Positions 11,601 through 23,400 of a DNA stretch of 64,000 nt are shown in pieces; the first letter of the stretch is position 1, and each line of letters begins with the position of its first letter. Both the position numbers and the translations under genes were made by a program. The stretch is from Primula veris (lineage: Eukaryota; Streptophyta; Magnoliopsida; Ericales; Primulaceae): contig OY821743.1 in NCBI GenBank assembly GCA_963682055.1, positions 27,514,702-27,578,701 of the forward strand. The letters run 5' to 3'. The notes below the pieces were generated by a model, which made no database searches, was not told the origin of the DNA, and saw only the letters and a program-made list of their open reading frames with translations.

Positions 11601-13376
11601 TAGTAGGTGTTAGGGCTTTGAGGTTTATTAAGATCTTACAACAGAATGAGTGCCTCCATCAAACTAAATATACAAAAATTGTAATCCTTCACAGCAAAAA
11701 CCTTGCAAAGAAACCAAAGCCAATAAGTTGAGTAATGATCCTCTTATGCTCGAGACCACAGTCCATGATCAAAATGAAATGAAACCAAACTTACCAACAC
11801 TTGGATCTGCTTTATATATTATCTTTTCACATATGCGGTCTACAGTGAAAGTATCATAATTCATAACTAAACTAACTTAGGGGCAGTTGTAAAAACTACG
11901 TGCGGAGCAAACTTGTAATTTGATGGAAATTTGAATTTGTTCTTATATATTTTGATCAAAATCTTCAAGAATTAGCATTTTAGCCCCTCGTTTACCAAAA
12001 GTAGCGTTTCAGCTCCTCTCCAAGTTACTGGTTCCGACCCTGCCTAATAATGGCTGCAAATGAGCCGAGCCCAGCTTTATTATAGCTCGGCTCGTTTACT
12101 ATATGGACCCTAACATCTCGTTCACACTCCACTCGTTTATAGACGAGCTCAAGCCGAGGTAAATTGAAGAATGCTTATCGATCATTAGCATTATATTTTA
12201 TAATTTTTGCATACATAAGCATGTCTATGTATAAGAAAAAATATTAAAATAATAATGCGGAAAACGAGCTTCATTATTTTGTTAAAACTCGGTTCATTAG
12301 TAAATGAACGAACACGAGCCTAGCCTTTAACGAGCTGAACACGAGCTTGTTTATGACAGCTCGGTTCATTTGCAGCCCTACTGCCTATATATATACTACG
12401 TCCTACTACGTTATATGGTAATCAGATATACACTCACATATAACTTTTAAAAATAAGTACGGAGGGTGATATTACATTTTTACTAATTCCCAAATAAGCT
12501 ATAGGCGGAGACAGTCAGGGCTGCGTTCCGAGTAAAGATATTTTCACTGTTACTCTTCCTCATACACTCCTTGTGAGTGAAGTGAGGACACAATTACAGT
12601 TTTGTCTTTGATCACATATAACATTTTACAAATAAGCACGGAAGGTGAAAGTACATTTTTACTAATTCTCCAATAACCTAAACACACGGAAGCAACCAGA
12701 TGGAGACAGTCGAGGGATGCCGCCAACCCTATATTGACTAGATGAAATTTTTTAATTTTTGTCTATGTATTTTGATTAAAGTCTTCAAAAATTAACGTTT
12801 CAGTCCACCGTTTACCAGAAGCAGCGTTTCATCCCTCCCCATGTTCCTCCCCAAGTTAGTGGTTCCGTCCTTCCCTATAAAGTAACTTTTAGCCAAGGTA
12901 GACCAAGTCTACAATAAACAGTGACGGAACCACTAAATTAGAAATGGGAAGGGCCGATATTCTATATAATATTTTACATACCCTTTATGAAAACAATTAA
13001 TTTTTATTAAAATGAGGGAGCCGCGACCCTCGATTGTGTCCACCAATTTAATCCCTAACTATAAACCAATAGAAAAATAAGGAAAACATAGCGGGGCACA
13101 CAAATACAACACTAAATTTTTATTGCTTTTAACACCCGGTGTGCCTAAAAGTTATTCCCTCAATCCTCCCAATAAATAATAAAAAAAAAAGGGGGGGAAA
13201 TGCTAAATAGATGCAGGCAGTGTGACCTTAGGAGGGAGTAAGGTGTCAAGTCGGGTTTCGTCATCGGTGTCGTTTGCGTTGGGGAAAAAGAGATGTTTGA
13301 TAGTCCTTTTTAGCTTTTTCCGGTCAGCTCCTGATAATCTCTGCTGTGTCTTCACTTCCACCGCCTTCTTAAACAT
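5683..13376 (-). CDS. EIF2D: Translation initiation factor eIF2D (ligatin-like), N-terminal half; continues past the left edge
   Basis: Five exons on the minus strand: 13227-13376, 8633-8744, 6875-7065, 6164-6258 and 5683-6087. Their phases join without a break into 317 codons plus two bases. Start ATG is at 13376; the protein begins [18 protein letters not shown], the typical eIF2D N-terminus. Exon 2 carries [14 protein letters not shown] and [13 protein letters not shown]. Exon 3 carries [14 protein letters not shown] and GGADLMFPG. Exon 4 carries [19 protein letters not shown]. Together these are the N-terminal domain and PUA-like RNA-binding domain. Exon 5 is acidic, then reads [17 protein letters not shown], the start of the next conserved block. 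In the family the factor delivers initiator tRNA without GTP and recycles 40S subunits in the cytosol; the SWIB and SUI1 domains should lie left of base 1. Exon 1 uses an unusual AAG/GTCACA donor. Introns 1 and 5 carry Copia insertions, both antisense to the gene. Confidence 0.93.
6566..6635. repeat. 35-bp tandem repeat in eIF2D intron 3
   Basis: The unit CGAACCACATATACCTCAAC and its 15-bp continuation occurs at 6566 and again at 6601, essentially identical. It lies between exons 3 and 4 of eIF2D. Confidence 0.85.
7681..8071. mobile_element. Tourist-like (PIF/Harbinger) MITE in eIF2D intron 2
   Basis: 391 bp flanked by TAA at 7678-7680 and 8072-8074, the target duplication expected for PIF/Harbinger. 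The inverted ends are GAGCATCCACAATAG on the left and CTATTGCAGATGCTC on the right, matching the GAGCATC-type ends of plant Tourist MITEs. There is no coding capacity. It lies between exons 2 and 3 of eIF2D. Confidence 0.88.
9602..11124 (+). pseudogene. Copia reverse transcriptase and RNase H, broken
   Basis: RT reads openly from 9684 to about 10394, with [27 protein letters not shown] and the catalytic YVDD at 10158-10169. An earlier stop lies in the linker near 9642. The frame changes near 10349. A local duplication of GTTAGTCAATTCATG near 10506-10540 breaks the next block. RNase H (FTDADWAGS near 10657) is stopped at 10744 and again near 10887; the rest runs to a stop at 11122-11124, just before the polypurine tract. 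Confidence 0.9.
11132..11354 (+). repeat. Solo 3' LTR of the truncated Copia remnant
   Basis: Begins TGTAG directly after the GAGGGGGAG purine tract and ends CTACA, giving matched short inverted ends over 223 bp. An AAT microsatellite lies inside at about 11279-11300. No second copy was found upstream. Confidence 0.75.
11925..12960. repeat. Duplicated AT-rich segments in eIF2D intron 1
   Basis: A block at about 11930-12050 (TTTTGATCAAAATCTTCAAG, then CAGCTCCTCTCC) recurs diverged at about 12755-12870. A second block near 12437-12520 (AAATAAGTACGGAGGGTGA) recurs at about 12607-12710. The same TTTCGATTAAAATCT-type block appears repeatedly in SCYL2 intron 2 (26640-28210), so it is a dispersed repeat family. 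Confidence 0.65.
12052..12377. mobile_element. Inverted-repeat element with GGCTGCAAATGA ends
   Basis: The left end GGCTGCAAATGAGCCGAGC is the inverse of the right end, which reads GGCTGCAAATGAACCGAGC on the other strand. The interior is AT-rich and contains further CGAGCTC-type inverted motifs. It is about 326 bp and non-coding. The ends resemble plant hAT-like MITEs, but no clear target duplication was seen, so the superfamily is uncertain. Confidence 0.7.
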
Positions 13377-13384
13377 CCTTCCCC

Positions 13385-13450
13385 TCTTCTCTCTCTCTCT
13401 CTCTCTATGTATATATATATATATCTTTCTCTCTCTCTATATATATATAT
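13385..13450. repeat. CT/TA microsatellite in the eIF2D leader
   Basis: About eight CT units are followed by TA runs. It lies within 75 bp upstream of the eIF2D start codon, so it reads as a GA-rich 5' leader on the minus strand. The SCYL2 leader (29607-29640) has the same layout. Confidence 0.85.
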
Positions 13451-13563
13451 GTGTGTATAAAGGTAATGGTGAGAATTTAATTATATGGGGATTGTGTACG
13501 GCGCTACCGCTGCCTATAAAGGAAATGGCGATAATTTAATTATAAGTGTGACGGTGGTCGTAT

Positions 13564-13735
13564 TTTTGTTTTTTAAATCGGTCGGGTTTTGATATTTCGG
13601 TTTTTTTCGGTTTTTCTTCGGAATTTGTCGGTCTTTTCGGGTATTTTTCGGTCCGGTTTTATTGTGAACCAAAACCGAATCGAAAAAGTTTTGATTTTTC
13701 GGTCTTTTTCGGTTTGATTTCGGGTTTTTGCCAAG
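13564..13735. repeat. Low-complexity CGGTTTTT-rich repeat
   Basis: Many imperfect TTTCGGTTTTT units run in one direction, with a short stretch of the complementary form (AACCAAAACCGAATCG) near 13667-13683. The minus-strand open frame across it is rich in K, R and T and looks like repeat translation, not a gene. Confidence 0.6.
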
Positions 13736-14480
13736 CCTGTTATACAGTGGTCTAAATTAATAATCCGTAAATTAATAAAGTATTTAAAATAATAATTTTT
13801 GCTAATGCCGACTTGGATCAATATAAAAAATCACCAATTTCGTTAAATTAATAAGAAAATAAATTTTATAAAAATTTTATATAAATATTGGCCCCGATAA
13901 AATTATAAATTAATAATTTTTTAAAATGACAAACATTACTATGACGACTTAACGAAGTATGATTCTATAGTCATAATAATATAATATAAACAATGACATT
14001 ATGTCAACCGCCATTTGTATTACAATTTAATCTATCGGAAGGACTAAAAAAATTGGTAATATAGTTCATAATAGCGGTGATAGGGTGTGAAAATCTGAAA
14101 AATGAAAGACTTGAAAATAAAACAAAATTACTCATGGCAGTCGTAGAAAACAGCTTTTCTACTACAGTTCTCGTATTAAAATATGAATCAAGAGGATTCT
14201 TTGCAATTTCAACTTTGATACAAAAGAATAATATACGTGATGTTTCTCGGTAATCAATCTTAAAGCCGAGAACAAAAAATAACAAGGAAATATAGAAAAG
14301 ACCAAAACTTGCTAGACATACATACATAAAAAAAAAAAAAGGCCATACAACAAGTTTTTACTACCATATCCGGATCGCACTTTTTGATTATGTGACAACA
14401 TGGCAACTTTTTCTTCATATTTTTGTTCCTATTTTCGTTTGACTCCAATATGTGAGACTTCAATCAATAAACCAGTACAT

Positions 14481-17400
14481 TTATAACAAATCCAGAAGTG
14501 GAGGCTGCTCAGGTTTTCCCGGAGTTCCCCTCCCTCTTCCACGTCCCCCACTTCCTCTACCGACAGCAGTTGAAGGGGGCGGAGCAAGTCGAAGGGCAGT
14601 CACATCATTTTTGCTAGAAACAAATATAGATCCAATATTTGTCGATGCCTTACCACTATAACTACCCGTGGATGAAAGAACATGATTTTGCTTCATCGCT
14701 TTCATTGAGTTCTGGTTATTTCCAGAACTTACAAAATCACCACCATTGTTTGTCATCAGAGTCCCCCGATTCTGAGGATGTTTCTCAACAGAAGCTGTGG
14801 TGTTAAAAGCCCAACTATTATTATTGCTAATATTGGTTGATGGTAGTATTCCATTAGGGGGAGATATTGAAGCACTTGTAGGGACAGTGGACCGTGGGGG
14901 CCAATTAGCAAATGGATCAATTTCATCAATAGTAGAAGATGTAGTTGTACTTCGATTGTGATTTTGAATACCAATATCACCTGGTTGAGGCCTAGATATG
15001 GAACCAGAGCGAGGGGGCCACTCTACATCAATAGGTGGACACGAGGACCCGTTTTGCTGGTTGGGCGTAACGGAAACCGAAGTTCGCAAATTTGTTTGTT
15101 TTTGCGGACTAGATATAGAAGGGATACTGGAAGAAGATGACTGCATTGTAGTGGGTTGCGGCTTAGAGGTGGAAACCCAATCTTCATCCCATGAATGTTT
15201 ATTTTTTACACTGGAATTTGTAGATGAGACAGCTGTCGACACAGCTGCTTCCTGACGCACATCATGAGAGGGAAGTTGTTTTACCTCCCGGAAACCAGTT
15301 TCTGACACAGTAACTCCTCGTTTTTCTTCAATTTTTCTGCATAAGACAGGCACCAAAATAAAAATAAAAATGAGATAGTGTGACGAATGCATGAGTGAGT
15401 TAAGTGTATTGACGAGAGAATTATTTATAGGATGGAACTAAAACCTGAGGATGTCCTTCACAAAGAGCATATATTTAGCAAACTGCTGAACATTCAGTTG
15501 TTGAACAATAAGAAGGGGTGTGATTAAGGGAAGGACATGTTCTGCCACAAACTCTAGACCATGCTAAAAAAAGCCAAAAGAAAAGGAGACATAAGCTGGA
15601 AATTATAAATTGCGGTGTCCGGTCAAGTATAAAATGTCATTTCAAGAAGAATAAATTACCTGCTTCAAAATAGAGTTTGCAACTCCGAGAGTACACATAA
15701 GAGTTGGAGCAGATCGGTCAACAGCTGTACAACGTTGGATTGTTTGCAGAATGCCTAAAACCGATGGCTTGTCTAACGTATGAACCATTTCCCCTAAACA
15801 TAACAGAGCATTTACCCTCACCTGCGAACAAAATCAAGAGAACATTCAGCTCAATTCAGTTCCTTTTTCCTTCGTGAGTAAATTCCCTATTCCCGTTCTG
15901 AATGAGCATAGACTCCAAAAAAATAAATCTAAACTTCAATAAGGCTCTGGTAGACATCTTAGTGTAGAAAGGATAACAAGAAACGGGGGGTATAGGCCCT
16001 ATTCAGTTTGGACGTTGATTGATCTTTGTCATTTTATGAATAATAACGAGACTTCCAAACGCTACAAAATATCAAATTTGTCCCAGGTTTTCTGACGAGA
16101 ATTTTTACTAAAAATCAAGTTGCCGCAAAGAACTCAACGCTTAAAACAACTCCAACCATTCCGTCTTATGAACAAGATTACACGGATATTCATGAATATT
16201 TGAAGAGAAAAACGCTAAAAGTAAGAAAGGAAAGACAAACACACATACTGCTGCAACCGTTGTCCTCAGAGCCAAAGCATGAACACGGGGCAAGAGTGCT
16301 TCTGTAACCAACTGTAAAAGAAAATGAAGAGAAAGAATAAGCAGTAAGCACAACTGCAGAAGTTTGAAAAAACATCATAATAACGAAGTTGTTTTAGTCA
16401 AAGCTTCCTAAACAAACAGCCCATGAAGATTGATATTATCTTTTATTTTCAAAAGAGAATTAAAACCCAACTCAAAGGTCAAGGTAAGTTTGAAGGAAGG
16501 GGCATATTCACACTAATCAAGGGCGAAAACTGAAAAGGGAAACAAATGAAAAGAACAAATTGGAGGGATTATGGATTTGTATGTGCTCATAATGGAAATG
16601 GTAAGTGATCCACCTGGACATCAAGATGCTTTGCAAGAGAGACAGTTCTTTTTAAGCCTTCCTCTTGCATGCGAGGATCCGTGTCATCATAAGCACGCAC
16701 AAAAAATGGCAGAACATGTGAAATTAAATGCTCCTGACTAGCCTGCAACAGTAAATATATACAGATAAATGAAGCTAATAATAAAATGTAAACAAGATCA
16801 TAACAATTAAATAACAAAAGTGTCACAGAAGATGAATAGCATGTAAGACGGTATAAACTGTTTGATAAAGAAAAGGAAGATAAGAGGGGACTCTTTAAAG
16901 GAAGAAATAACAATTTAGACTTCCAAAATTATAAAGAACAAAAAATGTAATAAAACAAGAGACATGCAGAAGCATAAATATTCCTTCACCATAGAAATGG
17001 TAGTTTTTAAAACATGTCTAGGTTATTAAAATAGTTATAAATAAAAAACGCTGCCAAAATAAGAATCTAAAATTACATAAAGGATGATCAGCAAAGGAGC
17101 TCTTCGCATCAAAACCAATCTAAAAATAACCCTTCCCTATATAGAGATATCTCCATGAATTAAAACTTATATAACAGAAAACACAGAGATTTGAAAAAGA
17201 TACTTGTAGTTACAAATTAATCACCCTTAATAAAAGAGAATAAAAAATTGAAAATCACATATGTTCTAGCCAATAACCCATTCATCACATTGGTTCATCC
17301 AGTTCAATGTTGACCTAATTCATTGACCCATCATAGCACGTAACCAAAAGCGGTAATTTCCGTTCCCAAAAACCACAAAAGGAAAAAGAAATGCAAACTT

Positions 17401-20400
17401 AGACGTAAAATTAAAAATAGGAAATAACTTGATAGACAAACCAAGAACTTATTACACTTAAAGGCAAACTGGTCTTGGCTATATTTTTCTTTCTTTCAGC
17501 ATAGAAGATGTGTTTCATCTTACTTTCCTTCAAGAGATTTTGGGGAAAAGAAGACATGAATTTGTAATTTACTATTTCTATACAAACAAAACAGGATAAG
17601 GCACCCAGATAAGAAGATAAAATCGACAAGGGGGAGATGATTATTTAAAGAAAGAAAACACTAATAAAGTATGTAGGTACTAGGTACCCATCTTGCAAAA
17701 TCAAAAATCAAAAAACAGGGGAGAGCATAAATGGTACATGTGTTAGAAAAGGTCAGAATAAATTTCCAACACTAGATATTCAGCATATTGCAAACAAAAA
17801 GCTTCCTCTTCAGCAAATTGCCTATCACTCCCGAGAAAACAAAGACTCTAAAACTAGTATCCTGATTAATGTTAATTCTCATAATTCTACCAACACAGCT
17901 AGTGTACCCACATCTCGTAACCAAACCTCGACCCACATAGCATTACAACTAGCAAAATGCTGATCTTTTTTGTACAAGCCTATGTGGTACTAATTCTTTC
18001 ACGAGATACTGAACTTTATGGTAAAAAGAAATCTTCATTTCTAATTATATATGGTTTAGCGTATTTCTTTTGAGATGAACTCGGCTTCTTTAACGTGGTT
18101 TGCCTTCTTAAAATTAACAATAGAAAACAAGAATGGAAAAGGAAACAGAAAGACTAAAACAGAGTAAACAAAAGAGAAGCACAAGATGTTGTCCCTACTT
18201 AAAAATGCTCAGAATGTTTGGCCATTTTAAATATTAAAATCTAAAGCCAACATCTAAGAGTGGTTTGTCTTCTTAAAATAAACAATATAAAACAAGAATG
18301 GAATAGGAAACAGAAAAACTAAAATAGAGTATACAAAAGAGAAGCACAAGATGTGGTCCCTGCTTAAAAATGCTCGGAATGTTTGGCCAACTTCAAACAT
18401 TAAAAACCTACCCAAAAATACTGTCATATATTAATACTATATTCAAAAAAATGACGATCTTGATTAAAAGAATTGGGTCTTACAAACAAAAACAGCTTAC
18501 TTAGTTCCACAGGAAAAAAATGACAGAAAACAATAAAAGCAAAGAACAAAAGGCTAAAAAAGGGTAACAAATTAAATTGGATAAATATGCATTTACTCAG
18601 AAACAACAGATATCGTAATTACCTTATTAATAACAAGATCTGCATGCTTCAACAGCAGCAACAGTGTCTCACCTGTGGCTGTACTCAGCACTGGGACAAG
18701 CGCTGGCAGTGTGGACAGCTCAAAATCACTTTTATCCTGGAAGGAAACAAACCCCTTTTAATCATGAAAGTAAGAATTAAAAACCTCCTTTTTTTCAAAA
18801 ATTCGGAAAAAAAAACCTTTTCTTCAAAAAGTTCAACTTCAAACATCATTAAAAATGTAATAGGAATGAACTGGTAAAATGTTGGATATTGATTCAGCTG
18901 TAACCTTCAAATTTCAAGGTATGAAGGTTAAGGGTAAAAAAAGAAGAAGTAGATGCTGTTAAAGCTTAGAAGTAATTAACAAAAACTTAGTAAACAATCT
19001 GACAGGTTAAATGTAGTAGTTGTGGCTTTATGTATATACGGTTCGAGTACGTGACAAGCAAACTTAAACCTTATTGGTATTTTAGTTAGTTGCTCTTGCA
19101 AGGATTAGATTGAACCATGCCTGAGTTGACCTTGATATTTTCTCAAATACTTATGGAAGGCAGGCTATTTTTTGACAAGCTACCACATCCAAAAAATGCT
19201 TTGTTGTCTAAGGACAGTGTTCTGATAGATCTTTTATTTTTAAGTGAACCTTATATATTAAGAGAAGTGTTAATATCCCCTGTCATTTTCCAAAATGGTG
19301 GGAATGTAAACACATCCCAACAAGAGAGAAATCTAAGTATTTTTCCAAATAAAAAGGACCACCTTTTATCAATACCAGTGTAAATAAAGAAAGCCTCTTA
19401 TAATCTCTAATCAAGTTCTAGGTCTTTATGGATATGTTCAAGTATTTAACATGTCTTGGGAGATTTCTTCAATCCTTCTGAATGGTGGTATCCATGAAGT
19501 AGCTGTGCTAATATTTAGCTCGTAACCCTAACTTATCCATGCACGCAAAAGTCAAAAGACAAGACGGGCTGATTTGTTATACAGAAGGTCATTATGAGAT
19601 GTATCTTGAGTAAAAAAAACATGCTAATTAAGAGTGACCATCAACTATCCAATCAAAGCGTGAGAATTTTATTTACTATATTGAATAACATTTTAAAAAT
19701 AAAGGAAAAGATACAAAGATGTTATCTAAACAAAGAAATAACGGTAACAAGTCTTCAATTTCCATAGGAATAAAGGCTAAAGCATTGCATAGTATGATGA
19801 ATCAAAATCATATAGAGTTCACAATTCAATGCAAATGAAACAGCTGGGTATCCAAAATAGAGTACCTGAGACTCTGCAATTGTCAAAACCATTGGAAGTA
19901 TCATTGGTTGCATTACTATATTTCTGAGCTCTGCACAAAGAGGTGGAAGAACCTTGCATAGAAAAATGTAAAAAATCACCAGGTCACCAAAGATTAAAAT
20001 GCATTCTCTCTCTTTCTTCCTTTTACACATATATGTTTTCAGAGGTCAACCAATTCTCCAAGTCAAGAGGAAGAAGGAAAAAAAAACAAACCTTATAACG
20101 CAAAACGCGAGAGTCAAAGTCTTTCCACATATCTGACAATGCCTTTAGAAACTCGGTCTTCTGCATGTTGTCCCTTTCCTGGAAACAAATACAACATACA
20201 ATTAGCTTTCACCATCCTAGCCCCAAATATGCTTATAGAAATGATCAAGTAAATATGTCCATACAAGCAAGTGGTCTAGGAACCGGAGAGCACGCAACCT
20301 AGTGTCATTTCGAAAAAAAGGTGAACCTGCATACGAATTAAACAAGATAAACTCAAAAGAATGAAATATTAATATTTTTCTGGAAATGACCATAACTCCT

Positions 20401-23400
20401 CTCTTTTTACCAAAGAGTGTTAAAATCATTTATCTAAAGTTCTAGGGTAGAAGCAAATCTACGAGATAAGGGCTTAAACTGTCATGATCAAACACCTTTA
20501 CATAGTTGAATTGATAAATTCCAGTCCAAAAGTTGATTGGATCGTGCACATAGCATGCGAAACCTACTGCTAAACTAAAGAATGCTGTTCCTGAGCTAGT
20601 AATGTCGAGATCAGGGATCAGATCCTTACACCTGTTTACAAGATCTAGTAATTCGGCATATTTGGAAGAGATATTCTGTACTCTTATAGGATCTCAAGTA
20701 TTCTAGTATGTGTTGCCTTTTTGTATATGTTTCTTATTGGATCATTACCTATAATCAAACTAGTGCACAACCAAATTCGCAACAGTAATTACAATTAAGA
20801 CACTTTACTTCTGATCTCAAGTATTTTTCAATTTAGTACAACATAAGTTTTTTTCCATAGATAATTGTATAATAATATATAATAACAATTTTAAAAGAGA
20901 TCATATGAGCAAAACATAGGGATAATTTAAAGAAATAGTTCAAAATTTCCATAAAAGAACAATGCATGCATGTATATGCACATAGATACCACAAGTGTAT
21001 GTATGTATACCTGTAAAGTCCAATGCTGATGGCCTAAGAGTCTCATTTACAGACAGCATTTTTTGTAAGTCGGGCACCAAATCAGGTGGGATTGACGAGA
21101 AAGCCTCACTGGATAAGTAATTCAAATTATTCATGAACTGCACGAAAGCATAAAACATATAACAAAGCTATAAACCGAGTTAGAATTAAAAGAACTAACA
21201 ATACAAATGAGCAAGAGCCCTATATATCACCATCACTGAAATACTGGCTAAAATGGTAAATTATTTAAACCTTCAAGGAAGAATGAGGAAATACTAATCA
21301 AATGCACTTCATCATTGTAATGTAGTTCTTGAGATTAAAAAATGAAAACGAAGAATCAAATTTTCATCTCCATAATGCACTGGCCTACCTCTTAATCCCA
21401 AGTTCTAACATACTTAACCAGACTCTTCTGCCTCAACTGAAGACAAAGTAACCTAGATTACTTATCATAATCTATATGTTTGTCGGAATTGTAAGAGGAG
21501 ATACAATATAGAGAATTTAGAAGAAAAAAAGTGGTGAGAAAAAAAAAAGAGACTTTAACGATATCCGCGCCATAACCAAATCTCATTTACTATTTAGTAG
21601 CTACTTGTTATTATTACATAAGGTTCTTTATGTTGCTAACAACAGGGTTCTTTATGTTGCTAACAACAAGGTTCTTTATGTTACTAACAACAAGGTTCTT
21701 TACTTTTTTTCCTATGCAAAAGTCATAAATTGCATCTATTTCACTTTAAAAGAATTGTCTGTGCAGATACAGCTATATTAAGCTTGATAGAAATTAACTA
21801 ATACTCAGTATGCATCAAGGATAGACATTAAAGAACATAGAAAAGGCAGAAGCTCAAAAACAAATTCCTCCTCTATACCCAAGCAAATGTCAAGTAACAC
21901 TTTCATTATGGACGTGGAAACTGAACAAATTTTTTAAATAGAAGATGCATTCAAATGACACCAATCAAATACAATAGCAATTTCTACGGATATCTCCTTA
22001 AAAGTGTTTGAAAGTTAAAAGCGTTTAAATAATATGACATAAATACAACTTCATGCCATTAATTATTTCAAAAAATTCAACAAAAAACTTTTAACTTTGA
22101 TTGTTAAACCAGATAATACAGATAAAATCTCGTTAGAGCATTTCAACAATATGACTTACATGCAACTACATTCCATGGATTAATTTCAGGCCCAAGTAAT
22201 TCTATAAAGTTCGAAGATAAATACAGAGTAATAACCTTCCTAGTGATAAAGTAAAGGAGAGGCATAAAATATCAAGTATACAACTTATTATAGACAATTC
22301 TACCTTTAAAGTGAAAAAGCAATATACTAGTCCCTCTAATCGATCCTATTTCCTAAAGAAGAGGTAATTGCAGAGACAAAAAGATTGATGCCTATTTACT
22401 GAGGGGGTACATTTTCCTTTAATCTAAAATAGATGTACATAAAGTAAAGTCATGAGGCTATAACCATAACATTACCATCTTGACATTGTTGTGGCAATCA
22501 AATAAAGGCTTGCGAGCAATTAAATGGTAGGCAAGACATGCAAAACTGAAAATATCAGAGGACCATCCAATTGAAGATGCTTTATTTCGAATCAGCTCAG
22601 GTGCAGTATAATTCAGAGATGGCTGGAGAGGCAGTACAGCATCTTCCACATCATATTCCTGGAGCAAAATGAAGCTAAATAAAATGCTTATCATCTTTAA
22701 AAAAAGATTATGGTAAATCTCAGCCCCAAGCAACTAACTGATTCACCGATACCACATAAAGGCAAAACAGAGAAACTAGATAATATTAAGAGCTTGTTTG
22801 GTTCCAGCTTTTACTTAAGCTTTTTTACTCATTTTTTTCCTTAAAAAATCTACCGGCGTGCATTTGTCGACCAACCTAAAGCCTGAGCTTTCCTGAGTTT
22901 CTTCTCCAGCAAATCTAGAAACATTAAGCTATATGGGCCTAACTTTTTCCTTAAGCTCAAAAACACCAGTTTCTTTGCTTGAAAGTTGCAGCCAACCAAG
23001 CCCTAACTATCATGTCGAGAAGATAGATGCATGTCTATGTCATGATGAAAAACGATTGATCTATGAAGTATCAGTATGCCAGAAATGGGGTCGTATCAGT
23101 AGCAGGTACGCTGTCGGTACTGGTACGCACACGGTACGGACTGGTATGTACCCCAGTCATACCAATTTCTTTTTAAAATAAATATTAAATGTGTACTTTT
23201 CTGGAACGTATTGGGTACTTCGTGGGTATTGCAGATCTTCCTTTTCTTCTCCCTCTCTCTCACTCTATTAACCAGAAACCAGTAGACCAGGGTTATGATA
23301 CCCACTAACTTTTTCACACTCACCGAGTAAAAATATTATGATAGTAATCTAGTAGTACTAAATTACACTTTAGAATCCCAAGTTCAAATGTGTGGTTGAT

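Larger units (their letters stand above)
8745..13226 (-). other. eIF2D intron 1, 4.5 kb, full of repeats
   Basis: Intron between the exon ending in LLPPK and the exon starting ADITVSKYP. Its content is a truncated Copia element (about 9480-11354), an inverted-repeat element (12052-12377) and duplicated AT-rich segments between 11925 and 12960. No host exon was found within it. Confidence 0.8.
13377..14480. other. Intergenic region between eIF2D start and SCYL2 stop
   Basis: Holds the eIF2D 5' UTR and promoter (read on the minus strand) and the SCYL2 3' UTR. CT and TA microsatellites lie at about 13385-13450. An imperfect duplication of a TAAAGGTAATGGTGAGAATT-like segment lies at about 13456-13550. 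A CGGTTTTT-rich stretch lies at 13564-13735. The rest is AT-rich with no gene seen. Confidence 0.65.
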
